From positions 62,001 through 126,000 of the forward strand of contig JADJVF010000015.1 in assembly GCA_016716705.1 (NCBI GenBank): 64,000 bases of DNA. Reading direction: 5' to 3'. Shown piece by piece: positions 1-9,078 of this stretch. Below the pieces are notes generated by a model, which saw only the letters and a list, made by a program, of their open reading frames with translations, was not told where the DNA came from and did no database searches. This stretch comes from Holophagales bacterium (lineage in GTDB: Bacteria; Acidobacteriota; Thermoanaerobaculia; UBA5066). The stretch's first letter is position 1; each line of letters opens with the position of its first letter. The position numbers were made by a program, and so were the translations under genes.

Positions 1-387
1 CTGCAGCGGGCCTGCGCCGCCGAGTCGTGGGACGCCGCGCGTCTCCTGCTCGAGGCCGGGGCGAGCCCGTCCCTCGCCACGCCACAGCTCGCGCCTCCCC
101 TCTTCCTCGCCGCCGAGAGCGGCCACGCCCCGACCGTCGCGCTCCTCCTTGGCAAGGGGGCCGACCCGAACTCGCGCGGGCCGGGAGGGGCGGCCCCCAT
201 CTGGCTACCGGTCTGGAACGGGCACGTGGAGGTCGTCCGGCTCCTTCTCCTTGCCGGCGCCGACGTGAGGGCCGACCGCGCCACTCTCCTGAAGGGGCGG
301 CCGGGACAACCGGTAAAACCCGAGATCCGGAAGCTCCTGAAGAACCCGCCGAAGCCCACCGTGCCCGCGAAGAAGCCGCGTTCCTGA
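1..387 (+). CDS. Ankyrin-repeat protein, C-terminal part (5' end outside window)
   Basis: The reading frame is open from base 1 to the TGA at 385-387 and has no start inside the window. It contains about three ankyrin-type repeats, recognisable by the pattern ARLLLEAGA..., then AAESGHAPTVALLLGKGADPN and NGHVEVVRLLLLAGADV. The last 30 residues are Lys/Pro-rich (tail NPPKPTVPAKKPRS). Ankyrin repeats mediate protein binding; no partner can be named from the fragment. Codon and base usage match the neighbouring genes. The gene converges on the exonuclease gene, leaving about 34 bp between the stops. Confidence 0.8.
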   Translation: MQRACAAESWDAARLLLEAGASPSLATPQLAPPLFLAAESGHAPTVALLLGKGADPNSRGPGGAAPIWLPVWNGHVEVVRLLLLAGADVRADRATLLKGRPGQPVKPEIRKLLKNPPKPTVPAKKPRS

Positions 388-421
388 CGGCCCTCCGGTC
401 TCGCCGAGGGCCGGCCGCCCC

Positions 422-1186
422 TCAGTCCAGCGCGGCGAAGACCGGAGCGTGGTCGGACGGGAGCTTGCCCTTCCGCTCGTCCCGGTCGATGAAGGCACCC
501 GTGCACCGGGGCGCGAGAGCTGCGGCGAGCAGGACGTGGTCGATCCGCAGGCCGTCGTTCTTCGGGAAGCCGAGCATCCGGTAGTCCCACCAGGAGAAGA
601 GGCCGCCCTCCTGGTGGTGGAGACGGAAGGAGTCGACGAGCCCGGCCGCGAGGAGCGCTCCCCACGCCGAACGCACGTCCGGGTGGCAGAGGACGGAATC
701 GGCCCACGCCGCGGGGTTGGCGACGTCGCGCTCCTCGGGGGCAATGTTGAAGTCTCCGCAGAGGACGAGCGGCGGCCCCCCCGCCTGTCGGCCCGCCCAC
801 GCCGCGAGGCGCGCGAGCCACTCCAGCTTGTAGGGCCACTTCTCCGAGCCGACCTCCTTGCCGTTCGGAATGTAGGCCGAGGCGATGCGCAGCCCGCCCA
901 CGGTCGCCGCCACGAGGCGCGCCTGGCTCTCGTCGCCGCCGTCCCCGAATCCGGTCTCGACGTCCTTCGGGGCCTCGCGAGAGAGGATCGCGACGCCGTT
1001 GTAGGTCTTCTGCCCGAGGACGGCGCTCTCGTACCCGGCCTCGCGCAGCTCCTCGAACGGGTAGCCCTTCTCCTCGGTCTTCAGCTCCTGGAGGCAGACG
1101 ACGTCGGGACTGTGCCGCCCCAGGAACCCCAGGAGCCTCTCCTTCCGGGCCTTGACCGAGTTCACGTTCCAGGTCGCGATCCGCAT
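422..1186 (-). CDS. xthA: Exodeoxyribonuclease III (AP endonuclease family)
   Basis: A 254-residue DNA-repair nuclease of the endonuclease/exonuclease/phosphatase fold, which acts at abasic sites and as a 3'-5' exonuclease. Start is placed at MRIATWNVNS (1186), the conserved N-terminus of the family; five codons upstream there is a further ATG (1201) that adds nothing conserved. Visible motifs are ATWNVNSVKAR with the metal-site Asn, LQELKT with the catalytic Glu, CGDFNIAP with Asp and Asn, and SDHAPV with the terminal Asp-His pair. Length is close to the family norm of 250-270. It is transcribed alone, upstream of a PilZ gene on the same strand. Confidence 0.93.
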   Translation of the reverse strand: MRIATWNVNSVKARKERLLGFLGRHSPDVVCLQELKTEEKGYPFEELREAGYESAVLGQKTYNGVAILSREAPKDVETGFGDGGDESQARLVAATVGGLRIASAYIPNGKEVGSEKWPYKLEWLARLAAWAGRQAGGPPLVLCGDFNIAPEERDVANPAAWADSVLCHPDVRSAWGALLAAGLVDSFRLHHQEGGLFSWWDYRMLGFPKNDGLRIDHVLLAAALAPRCTGAFIDRDERKGKLPSDHAPVFAALD

Positions 1187-1249
1187 CGAGCCTCCGCGCA
1201 CCGCCGGGGCGCGTCGATGACCTTCGCGCCCCGGCCGTGGAAGTCGATT

Positions 1250-1969
1250 CTAGGCGGAAGGCGGGGCGCCGCCCGCGCGGCCCGCGTCCCCGGGCCCGGA
1301 CTCCACCTCGCTCGCGATGAACCTCGCGAGAACGCTCCGGGCGCTCTCGGAGACGTCGACGAACTCCAGCCCCAGCTGGGTCGCCACCTCGCCCTTCACG
1401 GCGTCGTCTCTCTGGAAAAAGGCGACCCGTCCGCGCAGAGGGACGACGCCGTCGCGGAGGGAGAGCTCCACTTCGAAGCTGTCGCCGAGCGATGCCTCGA
1501 GAGTCGTCCGGACGAGCATCCCCGAGAGGCTCAGCTTGAGGACCTCGAAACCGTAGCGCGCCTCGAGCTCGGCCGGGCGGAGAGCCTCCGCGCGAAAGCG
1601 CCCCGTGAGCCGCTGGTGCGGCGAGAGGACGACGTGGTGCTCGAGGAACCCGAGCAGACCCTTCGCCATGTCCGAGAAGACCCCCTCGAAGGCGAGGCCT
1701 GCTTCGTAGACCGCCCGGGGCTCGCCGCCCGCCGTCGGCCGGGCGCTCGCGAGGCGGCACCAGCGAATCGTCCCGGAGACGTCGACCGCGTCGTGGTCTC
1801 CCGCGAGGCGGATGGCGTAGGTCCGTCCGAGCTGCAGCCGCTCGGGCGTCTCGAGCGCGAGGCCGGAGACGCTCAGGTTCCGCACCTTCACCTGCGTCCG
1901 GAAGAGCAGCGCCCCGTGGACGTCCTGGACCTCGTAGCGCCTGTGCCGGCGCTGCCCTGTGTTTGCCAT
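1250..1969 (-). CDS. Protein with two PilZ domains
   Basis: A 239-residue protein starting at MANTGQRRHRRYEVQ; the AGGTG-containing site in GGAGGTGACC just before ATG 1969 decides this start against upstream in-frame codons. The first PilZ-like domain carries RRHRRYEV (the RxxxR arm) and NLSVSGLAL (the D/NxSxxG strand). A second, more divergent copy begins near residue 125 with LSLSGMLV, followed by GLEFVDVS. PilZ domains bind cyclic di-GMP, so a role as a c-di-GMP-responsive adaptor is expected, but no output domain is present. It is divergent from the FHA-SpoIIE gene, and the roughly 170 bp between them should hold both promoters. Confidence 0.85.
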   Translation of the reverse strand: MANTGQRRHRRYEVQDVHGALLFRTQVKVRNLSVSGLALETPERLQLGRTYAIRLAGDHDAVDVSGTIRWCRLASARPTAGGEPRAVYEAGLAFEGVFSDMAKGLLGFLEHHVVLSPHQRLTGRFRAEALRPAELEARYGFEVLKLSLSGMLVRTTLEASLGDSFEVELSLRDGVVPLRGRVAFFQRDDAVKGEVATQLGLEFVDVSESARSVLARFIASEVESGPGDAGRAGGAPPSA

Positions 1970-2142
1970 GGTCACCTCCGCGACGACTCCGCGAGAGAGG
2001 GGCCGGTTCGTGCCCTGATTATCCTCCTCGGCCAACCTGCCGTCGGTTCCCGCTCACGCGACCTGTCGCCCCGCGCCCCGGCCGCCCGGCCCGCCGACCT
2101 CCGCTAGACTCCCGACAGCCAGAGTACGAACGGGAGGGACGG

Positions 2143-3780
2143 ATGACGCTCCGGTTGCGCGTGGTGTCCGCCGATGGGCGCCGCTTCGAGCACGACGTGG
2201 AAGGGGACGAGGTCGTCGTCGGCCGTTCGTCCCGAGCCGGGCTCGCCCTCGCCGACCGGGCGATGTCGCGCGAGCACGCGAGGATCCGCAGAGACGACCA
2301 GGGCTGGACCGTGGAAGACCTCGGATCGCACAACGGAACGCGACTGAACGAAGCCCCCGTCGAGGGGGTCCGGCGCGTGCGTGACGGGGACACCATTTCC
2401 CTCGGCGGGAGCGTCCTCACCCTGGAGATCCACGGCGAAGAGGGCTCGCCCTCCGGCGACTCGGTCATCTACCGCTCGGCCAAGGACCTTCTCCAGTCGG
2501 TGTCGGGCTCGACGGACGTCTCCGGCGTCGGTGCCTCCAGCAGGAAGGCCGAGGGCCGGCTCCACATGCTCAACCAGGTCAACCAGGCGCTCGCGAGCTC
2601 GATCTCGCTCGAGGAGCTGCTCGAGCTGATCCTCGACCGCGCCTTCGTCCACCTGAAGCCGCAGGAGGGGGCGATCTACCTGCGCGACACCTCCGGGAAC
2701 GACATCTGCGCCGCCCGGCGCTCCACGCCGGGGCGCGAGTCGAGGCCGATGCACTCCAAGAGCCTCCTCCACGAGGTCATCGACAAGGGGATGGTGGCCC
2801 ACGTCGTCGACTCGTCCGTGGACGAGCGCTTCTCGGAGAGCAAGAGCCTGATGATGTCGGGGCTGCGCAGCTTCATCGCCGCGCCGCTCCTCGACGCGCA
2901 GGGAGCGCTCGGGATGATCGTCGTCGGGGCGGCGCTCGGCGTCAGGAGCTTCCGCGACGAGGACCTCGAGCTCCTCGTCTCCCTCGCTTCGGTGGCCGCC
3001 CTTCGCATCCGGAACGTGCGGCTCGTCGCCGAGGCGATGGAGCGCCAGAAGCTCGAGCAGGAGGTCCGCCTGGCGCGCCAGATCCAGGTCGCGCTCCTGC
3101 CCGCTTCCCTTCCACCTGTCCCCGGCTGGGAGCTGCACGGCGGGACGCTTCCGTCCCGCGGTGTCTCGGGCGACTTCTACAAGGCGCTCCTTCGCGGCGA
3201 CGGATCCGACCTCGCGTTCTTCGTCGCCGACGTCTCGGGCAAGGGGATCGCCGCGTCCCTCCTGACCGCGTCGCTCGAGGCGCTCTCGGCGCTCCCGCTC
3301 GAGGGAAACGACCCGCCCGACCGGATCTGCGAGCAGGTGGGGACGCTCCTCTTCAAGCGGACGCCTCCCGAGAAGTACGCGACGGCCTTCCTCGGGATCC
3401 TCGAGCCGTCCACCGGCCGGCTCCGCTGGACGAACGCCGGGCACAACCCCGCGCTCCTCCTGCGCGCCTCCGGCGAGGCCGAGTGGCTGAAGTCGAACGG
3501 CGTCCCGCTCGGCCTGATCCTCGGGGCCCGCTACAAGGAAGGGGACCTGACGATGGCGGCGGGCGACACGCTCCTCGTCTACACCGACGGGATCACCGAG
3601 GCCCTGAATCCCGAGGAGGAGGAGTTCGGCGAGAACGGGCTCGTGGAAGCCGCCTCCCGTCACCGCCACCTCCCGCTCCGTGAAATGGCGGCCGGCCTCG
3701 AACGCGATCTCGACACGTTTGCCCGCGGGGTCCCCTTCCACGACGACCGGACTCTCGTGATCGTCCGGCGGAGCCTCTGA
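2143..3780 (+). CDS. FHA-GAF-SpoIIE serine phosphatase
   Basis: A 545-residue soluble signalling protein. Residues about 1-95 form an FHA domain (GRSSRAGLALADRAMSREHA and GSHNGTRLN) that binds phosphothreonine. Residues about 150-300 form a GAF sensor domain. The C-terminal 220 residues are an RsbU/SpoIIE-type PP2C phosphatase (IQVALLPASLPPVPGWE, SGDFYK, ADVSGKGIAASL, NAGHNPALLL, YTDGITEALN). The ATG at 2143 is preceded by GGGAGGGAC, so a longer upstream reading is not needed. The family usually dephosphorylates anti-sigma-factor antagonists or FHA-linked kinase targets; no such partner lies beside it here, so the target is unknown. Confidence 0.92.
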   Translation: MTLRLRVVSADGRRFEHDVEGDEVVVGRSSRAGLALADRAMSREHARIRRDDQGWTVEDLGSHNGTRLNEAPVEGVRRVRDGDTISLGGSVLTLEIHGEEGSPSGDSVIYRSAKDLLQSVSGSTDVSGVGASSRKAEGRLHMLNQVNQALASSISLEELLELILDRAFVHLKPQEGAIYLRDTSGNDICAARRSTPGRESRPMHSKSLLHEVIDKGMVAHVVDSSVDERFSESKSLMMSGLRSFIAAPLLDAQGALGMIVVGAALGVRSFRDEDLELLVSLASVAALRIRNVRLVAEAMERQKLEQEVRLARQIQVALLPASLPPVPGWELHGGTLPSRGVSGDFYKALLRGDGSDLAFFVADVSGKGIAASLLTASLEALSALPLEGNDPPDRICEQVGTLLFKRTPPEKYATAFLGILEPSTGRLRWTNAGHNPALLLRASGEAEWLKSNGVPLGLILGARYKEGDLTMAAGDTLLVYTDGITEALNPEEEEFGENGLVEAASRHRHLPLREMAAGLERDLDTFARGVPFHDDRTLVIVRRSL

Positions 3781-3791
3781 GGAGTTCCGGC

Positions 3792-4562
3792 ATGTTCCTC
3801 CGCGTCGTCCGGACCAGGGTCAGGGAGGGCGCCCTGTGGCGCTTCCGCGAGTACTACGAGGAGCGCATCCTCCCCGCGCTCGAGCAGACGGAGGGGTGCC
3901 TCTACGCGGCGCTGCTGCGTCCCGTGGCCGAGGCCGGCGCCGGAGGCCTCGATTCGCTCACCCTCTGGGAAAGCGCCGCGCACGCCGACGCCTACGTGAA
4001 CAGCGGCCTCTACGACGACCTCCTCGACGGAGCCGACCCGTACCTGGCCGCCGCCGCAACCGAGTGGAAGGCCGACCTGAGCCGGCCCCTTCCGGGCCAG
4101 AGACCGCCGCTGCCCGACCCCGAGGTCGAGACTTTCCCGGTGGAGGTGGCGCGGGATACGGAGGGCGGAGCGGAGGGCCCGGCCCTCTATCTCCGCATCG
4201 TCGACCATCGCGTCGAGCCGGCCCGGTTCCACGAGCTGAAGAAGACCTACGAGGAAAAGGTCGCCCCCGCGCTCCTCGAGATTCCGGGCTGCCTCGCAAC
4301 CTACCTCGTCGAGGGGCTGCGCGGGAAATCCCAGGCGCTCTCGGTCACGTTCTGGAAAGACGAGGCGAGCGCGCTGAGGTACGAGTCCTCCGGCCGCTTC
4401 GACGCCCTCGCCACTCTCGTCAGTCCCTTCCTGTCGGGCCTCTACCAGTGGCGCCTCTCGCTCGCTCCGGCCGGAGAGGAGCGGGGCCTCAAGGGAAGCG
4501 ATCTCTCCGTGAGCGGCTTCCAGATCGTGTCCGGGCGCAGGCTCAGGTCGCCGGGAGCGTGA
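3792..4562 (+). CDS. Protein with two dimeric alpha/beta-barrel (ABM-type) domains
   Basis: A 256-residue protein formed by two tandem copies of an antibiotic-biosynthesis-monooxygenase-like ferredoxin fold. Copy one has FLRVVRTRVREG...EGCLYAALL...LTLWES; copy two begins near residue 130 with LYLRIVDHRVEP...PGCLATYLVEG...VTFWKDE. In most such proteins two subunits pair to build one barrel, so the tandem arrangement probably makes an intramolecular dimer. Some family members oxidise quinones or degrade heme, but no specific residue here fixes a reaction. It starts 11 bp after the SpoIIE phosphatase gene and is likely co-transcribed with it. Confidence 0.75.
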   Translation: MFLRVVRTRVREGALWRFREYYEERILPALEQTEGCLYAALLRPVAEAGAGGLDSLTLWESAAHADAYVNSGLYDDLLDGADPYLAAAATEWKADLSRPLPGQRPPLPDPEVETFPVEVARDTEGGAEGPALYLRIVDHRVEPARFHELKKTYEEKVAPALLEIPGCLATYLVEGLRGKSQALSVTFWKDEASALRYESSGRFDALATLVSPFLSGLYQWRLSLAPAGEERGLKGSDLSVSGFQIVSGRRLRSPGA

Positions 4563-4631
4563 ACCGGGTGAGTCGTCTCCGTCTTCCATACCGATCCGCG
4601 CCCACCGCCGCCGCAGCCGGGCGCACGAGCC

Positions 4632-5222
4632 TCACCGCCCGGCCACCTCGATCAGCTCGTCGACGATCTTCAGCGTGAGGCCCCAGATGACCCGCCCCTG
4701 GAACGTGGTGCAGGGCATCGGGAGGGGCAGCCCCTTTCTCACCCAGGTAAAGGCGCTCCGATTGCCGCGGTCCAGGAGAAACGAGAGCGGCACCCAGAGC
4801 GCTTCCTGGACCTCCTCGTTCCGCCTCAGCTGCGGGTCTCCGTCGACCGCGAAGGCGAATGGGACGACGCTGTGGGGGACCGATCCGAGCGGCAGGTGCG
4901 TTCGGACTTCCGAGAGACGCCCGAGCGGACGGCCGAGCGCCTCCAGGTCGAGCCCGACCTCCTCGCGCGTCTCGCGGAGGGCCGCAGCGAGAGGGGATGC
5001 GTCGCCGGGGTCGACGCGGCCGCCCGGAAGCCCCATCTGCCCCGACCACGGGTCGCGCGGATGCTCGGCCCGGCGGATGAAGAGGAGCTCGACGCCCCCG
5101 CCGCCGTCCCGGAGGATCACGGCGACCGCAGCCTTCCGGGCGTCGGGGACGTCCTCCTCCGCCCGCGCCGGAAGACGGGAGAGGGCGGAGGCGACGCGGG
5201 CGAGTCCGACGCGGACGCTCAT
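4632..5222 (-). CDS. Nudix hydrolase, CoA pyrophosphatase-like (NudL type)
   Basis: A 196-residue hydrolase. The Nudix box GGRVDPGDASPLAAALRETR continues into EEVGLD and contains the REXXEE metal site. A following stretch with LPMPCTTFQGRVIWGLT matches the NudL/CoAse subgroup, which cleaves coenzyme A to 3',5'-ADP and phosphopantetheine. The upstream segment RKAAVAVILRDG and IRRAEHPRDPWSGQMGLP is also typical of that subgroup. It converges on the preceding two-domain ABM gene and is followed upstream on the same strand by the M20 amidohydrolase. Substrate is inferred from subgroup resemblance only. Confidence 0.85.
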   Translation of the reverse strand: MSVRVGLARVASALSRLPARAEEDVPDARKAAVAVILRDGGGGVELLFIRRAEHPRDPWSGQMGLPGGRVDPGDASPLAAALRETREEVGLDLEALGRPLGRLSEVRTHLPLGSVPHSVVPFAFAVDGDPQLRRNEEVQEALWVPLSFLLDRGNRSAFTWVRKGLPLPMPCTTFQGRVIWGLTLKIVDELIEVAGR

Positions 5223-5276
5223 CGTCCGGATTCTGGCACCGGGCGGGGCCGCGAGCGGACGGATCCCGAAAGCGCC

Positions 5277-6608
5277 TCAGCGCGCCGGCAGCAGCTCCAG
5301 CGCCGCCGCGACGAGCGCCGTCACGCCGGCGCGGATCGACGGGGCGTAGTCGGGAGCGAACTCGGCGGAGTGGAGAGGCGCGAGCGCCTTCCCGGCCGCT
5401 TTCGCCTCGGCGAGGGCGGCGGGCGGTGCCACGCCGAGCCAGAACATCGACGCGGGAACGCCCTCGCGGCCGTAGAAAGCGAAGTCCTCGCTGACGCTCG
5501 CCGGCGGGAAGTCGATGACGTTCGGACTGCCGAGCGCCGCAGAGAAGGCGCCCTTGAGGCGCCCGGTCAACGGCCCGTCGTTCACGACGCCGGGCGTCGA
5601 CTCGACGACGGTCACCTTCGGCGGAACCGGGGCGGACGCCGCCAGCGCCTCGGCGGCGGCGACGCGCCGGATCCCGTCCAGGAGGGCCTGCCGGACCTCC
5701 TCACGATAGGCGCGGACGGTGATCTTCAGGTGCGCCTCGGGCGGGATGACGTTGTGCTTGGCGCCCGCCTGGAACGATCCGACGCTGACGACCGCCGGCT
5801 CGAACGGGCTCTTTTCGCGGGAGACGAGGGCCTGCAGCGTGACGACGGTCCTCGCCCCGATGAGGATCGGGTCGACGGTCCGGTGCGGCATCGCGCCGTG
5901 GCCACCTTTGCCGTAGATGGTCACGTCGACCGAGTCGACCGAAGCGAACGCCGGGCCGGGCGTCACGCCGACCTGCCCCGCCGGAAGATCCGGCGTGACG
6001 TGGAGGGCGACGACGAAGGAGGGGCGCGGGAAACGGGTGAAGAGGCCGTCCCTCAGCATCGTCTCGGCGCCGGCCCCCTTCTCCTCGGCCGGCTGGCCCA
6101 CGAGTACGAGCGTTCCCCGCCAGCTCCCCCTCGCCCTGGCCAGGAGAGTCGCCGCACCGGTCCAGGCGGTCATGTGAAGGTCGTGCCCGCAGGCGTGCAT
6201 CACGGGGATCGGCTGACCGTGCTCGTCCTTCCCGAGCGCGCGACTCGCGTGAGGAAGGCCCGTCTTCTCCTCGACGGGGAGGGCGTCGAGGTCGGTCCGG
6301 AGCATCACGACCGGTCCATCGCCGTTCTTCAGAACGCCGACGACGCCCTCTCCCCCCACCCTTTCCGTCACCTCGAAGCCGAGTGCGCGCAGGCGCGCGG
6401 CCATCTTGCCGGCCGTGACCGTCTCCTGGAGAGAGAGCTCCGGCGTCCGGTGCAGGTCGAGATAGAGCTCCTCCAGACCGGGCGCGGCCTCGGACAGCGG
6501 TCCGAGGGCAGAAGCGACCCTGGGCTCCGTCGAGGACGCAGCGGCGAGCGCCGGGAAGGCGAGGCCCGCGACGAGGGCGGCGGCAGCTGGGTGCATCGGT
6601 TCCTCCAT
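5277..6608 (-). CDS. Secreted M20D-family amidohydrolase
   Basis: A 443-residue zinc peptidase-like amidohydrolase of the hippurate/IAA-amino-acid hydrolase group. The start at 6608 (MEEPMHPAAAALVAG) is supported by AGGAAGGACG upstream; a second ATG lies four codons later. The N-terminus (PAAAALVAGLAFPALAAASS) looks like a signal peptide, so the enzyme is probably periplasmic. Metal-binding motifs are HACGHDLHMTAW, QPAEEKGAGA and SEDFAFY. Family members remove amino acids from N-acyl conjugates; the substrate here is unknown. It is divergent from the GH13 gene, only 36 bp apart. Confidence 0.88.
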   Translation of the reverse strand: MEEPMHPAAAALVAGLAFPALAAASSTEPRVASALGPLSEAAPGLEELYLDLHRTPELSLQETVTAGKMAARLRALGFEVTERVGGEGVVGVLKNGDGPVVMLRTDLDALPVEEKTGLPHASRALGKDEHGQPIPVMHACGHDLHMTAWTGAATLLARARGSWRGTLVLVGQPAEEKGAGAETMLRDGLFTRFPRPSFVVALHVTPDLPAGQVGVTPGPAFASVDSVDVTIYGKGGHGAMPHRTVDPILIGARTVVTLQALVSREKSPFEPAVVSVGSFQAGAKHNVIPPEAHLKITVRAYREEVRQALLDGIRRVAAAEALAASAPVPPKVTVVESTPGVVNDGPLTGRLKGAFSAALGSPNVIDFPPASVSEDFAFYGREGVPASMFWLGVAPPAALAEAKAAGKALAPLHSAEFAPDYAPSIRAGVTALVAAALELLPAR

Positions 6609-6644
6609 GAGCGTCCTTCCTGATGGCCCGACTATAGTGGAGGG

Positions 6645-8159
6645 GTGAGCCCCGAGACGCCCGGCTGGGTCCGCGACGCCGTTTTCTACCAGATCTTCCC
6701 CGACCGCTTCGCGCGGAGCGAGCGCCTCCCGGCGCCCGCGAATCTCGAGGCGTGGGATTCCCCGCCGACCGCCCACGGCTTCAAGGGAGGCGACCTCCTC
6801 GGCGTCGCCGAGAAGCTCGACGACCTGAAGGACCTCGGCGTCACCGCCCTCTACCTCAACCCGGTCTTCGCTTCCGCCGCGAATCACCGGTACCACACCT
6901 GGGACTACCACCGTGTCGACCCGCTCCTCGGCGGCGACGCCGCGCTCCGCGAGCTCCTCGACGCCGCCCACGCCCGCGGGATGCGCGTCATCCTCGACGG
7001 CGTCTTCAACCACGTCGGACGGGGGTTCTTCGCCTTCCACCACGTCCTCGAGAACGGGGCCGAATCGCCCTACGTCGACTGGTTCCTCCTCGACCTCGAG
7101 AGGCTCCGCGCCGGAAAGCCGCTGGGAGCGTACGCGGAGCCGAAGCTCCTGCGTCGCGGCAAGAAGCACAAGCCGGCCTTCGAGGAGCTCGGCTACGCGG
7201 CCTGGTGGGACGTACCCGCCCTGCCGAAGCTCGACACGCGGACCCCCGCCGTCCGCGAATACCTCTGGGAAGTTGCCGAGTACTGGATCCGCTTCGGTAT
7301 CGACGGCTGGCGGCTCGACGTCCCGTCCGAGATCGACGACGACGAGTTCTGGCGCGAGCTTCGGCGGCGCGTCAAGCGCGCCAATCCCGAGGCCTATCTC
7401 GTCGGGGAGATCTGGTACGACGCGCGCCGGTGGCTCGCGGGCGACCAGTTCGACGCGACGATGAACTACCCGCTCGCGAAGGCGGCGCTCGGCTTCTTCG
7501 TGAAGGACCTCAGCCTCGACGAGGTCCGCGCCGTCGGCGGCTACCGCGACGTGCGGCCGCTCGAAGCCGCCGACTTCGCCGCCGAGGTCGAGCGGGTCCT
7601 CTCCCTCTACGACCCGGCCGTCCGCGACGTCCAGCTGAACCTCCTCGACAGCCACGACACGCCCCGCTTCCTCACCGCGTCCGGGAACGACCTCGCCGCT
7701 CTCGAGATGGCGTTTCTCTTCCTGTTCACCCTCCCCGGCGCGCCGTGCGTCTACTACGGCGACGAGATCGGCCTGGAAGGAGGCCCCGATCCCGACTGCC
7801 GGCGCTCCTTCCCCTGGGACGAGTCGTCGTGGGACCACGTCCTGCGCGATCACGTCAAGCGGCTGGCGACCCTGAGGCACGCCCACCCGGCGCTCCGGCG
7901 GGGTTCGTTCCGGACGCTCATGGCCGACCGCGGGGTCGTCGTTTTCGAACGCGCGATCGACCATGGCGACGCCGTCGTGGCTGCGTTCAACGTCTCGCGC
8001 GAGGAACGGCGGGTCGACCTGGCCGTCGGAAGCGTAGGCCCGTTCCTTCTCGACGCGGCCTCCGGCGAGGAGCTGGCCGTGACTGACGGGGAGCTGCGCG
8101 ACGTCGTCCTCCCCGCCCGCTCCGGACGCGCCCTCGCCGTACCGCTCCCGGGCGCCTGA
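6645..8159 (+). CDS. GH13 alpha-amylase-family glycosidase (neopullulanase/cyclomaltodextrinase-like)
   Basis: A 504-residue cytoplasmic enzyme that should hydrolyse alpha-1,4 (possibly alpha-1,6) glucosidic bonds in malto-oligosaccharides. The opening WVRDAVFYQIFPDRFARS is typical of the neopullulanase-like subgroup. Conserved region I is DGVFNHVG; the nucleophile Asp lies in DGWRLDVPSE; the acid Glu lies in GEIWYD; the third Asp lies in LLDSHDTPRF. No signal peptide and no N-terminal starch-binding domain are seen, so it is shorter than classical cyclomaltodextrinases. Start is the GTG at 6645, next to a GGAGGG run that is unusually close; an internal start is possible. Confidence 0.88.
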   Translation: MSPETPGWVRDAVFYQIFPDRFARSERLPAPANLEAWDSPPTAHGFKGGDLLGVAEKLDDLKDLGVTALYLNPVFASAANHRYHTWDYHRVDPLLGGDAALRELLDAAHARGMRVILDGVFNHVGRGFFAFHHVLENGAESPYVDWFLLDLERLRAGKPLGAYAEPKLLRRGKKHKPAFEELGYAAWWDVPALPKLDTRTPAVREYLWEVAEYWIRFGIDGWRLDVPSEIDDDEFWRELRRRVKRANPEAYLVGEIWYDARRWLAGDQFDATMNYPLAKAALGFFVKDLSLDEVRAVGGYRDVRPLEAADFAAEVERVLSLYDPAVRDVQLNLLDSHDTPRFLTASGNDLAALEMAFLFLFTLPGAPCVYYGDEIGLEGGPDPDCRRSFPWDESSWDHVLRDHVKRLATLRHAHPALRRGSFRTLMADRGVVVFERAIDHGDAVVAAFNVSREERRVDLAVGSVGPFLLDAASGEELAVTDGELRDVVLPARSGRALAVPLPGA

Positions 8160-8175
8160 CGCTTCGGCGGGGCGT

Positions 8176-9078
8176 GTGAGGCCGCTCTATCACCTCCTCG
8201 ACCCGATCTGGCGGCGCTTTCCCTTCCCCGCCGGTCACACGTTCGAAGCGACCACGTTCGAAGACGCCACGGTCCTCCGGATGACGCGGACTTACCGGGG
8301 ACGGGAGCTCCTCCCGGTCTACTGCTACGCCGTCGGGGAGACCCTCGTCGACACGGGGATCTCCTCCGTCGCGGAAGAGGTCGTCGCCGCGGCCCGGCGC
8401 GCGAAGATCGAACGCGTCGTCCTGACCCACCACCACGAGGACCACTCGGGCAACGCCGCGCGCCTCGCATCCCTGGGAGCCGAGGTCCTCGCCACGGGGC
8501 CCGGCGTGAAGCTCGTCGCGCACGACCTCCCGCGCCGCTTCTACCAGCACGTCCTCTGGGGAGAGGCCGACCCCGTGGAGGCCCGCGAGGTCTCCCCCGA
8601 GATCCCCTTCGGTCGCCTCACCGCACGCGTCATCCCCGCGTCGGGGCACTCGGTCGACCAGCTCGCCCTCCACGTCCCCGAACGAGGGTGGCTCCTCTCG
8701 GGCGATGCCTTCGTCGCCGAGAAGATCAAGGTCTTCCGCGGCGACGAGGATTTCTACGAGAGCTGCGCAACCCTGGAGCGCTTCCTCACGCTCGACTTCG
8801 ACGCCCTCCTCTGCGCCCACCGCCCCCGCTTCAGCGGCGGCAAGGAAGCGATCCGCGCCAAGCTCGCCTGGTTCCGCGAGCTCGAGGGGCGTGTGAAGGA
8901 TTCGCGCGCGAAGGGACGCTCGGTCCGGCGGATCGTGCGCGAGCTCGGCATCGAGCCGACGTCGTCCTTCTACACGATCACGTTCGGCGACGTGACGACC
9001 GCGAATCTGGTCCGGTCGATCCTCGACGGGCCGAGACGGCGCATCGAGGTCGTGCGAGCGCTTACCTCCTCGAGTTGA
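8176..9078 (+). CDS. Metallo-beta-lactamase-fold hydrolase
   Basis: A 300-residue MBL-fold protein starting at GTG 8176, 16 bp after the glycosidase stop, so probably in the same transcript. The metal motif HHHEDHSGN gives HxHxDH; further ligands appear as SGHSVDQ, LLSGDAF and CAHRPRFSGG. The C-terminal 70 residues (LEGRVKDSRAKGRSVRRIVRELG) form a small helical domain found in the glyoxalase-II-like/LACTB2-like group, whose members hydrolyse thioesters or RNA. No substrate can be assigned. Confidence 0.83.
   Translation: MRPLYHLLDPIWRRFPFPAGHTFEATTFEDATVLRMTRTYRGRELLPVYCYAVGETLVDTGISSVAEEVVAAARRAKIERVVLTHHHEDHSGNAARLASLGAEVLATGPGVKLVAHDLPRRFYQHVLWGEADPVEAREVSPEIPFGRLTARVIPASGHSVDQLALHVPERGWLLSGDAFVAEKIKVFRGDEDFYESCATLERFLTLDFDALLCAHRPRFSGGKEAIRAKLAWFRELEGRVKDSRAKGRSVRRIVRELGIEPTSSFYTITFGDVTTANLVRSILDGPRRRIEVVRALTSSS

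Noticed and set aside
5277..7964. A long minus-strand frame extending the M20 gene upstream over the GH13 gene
   Set aside because: The enzyme motifs begin after 6608, where there is a good ribosome-binding site; the upstream extension is antisense to the glycosidase.
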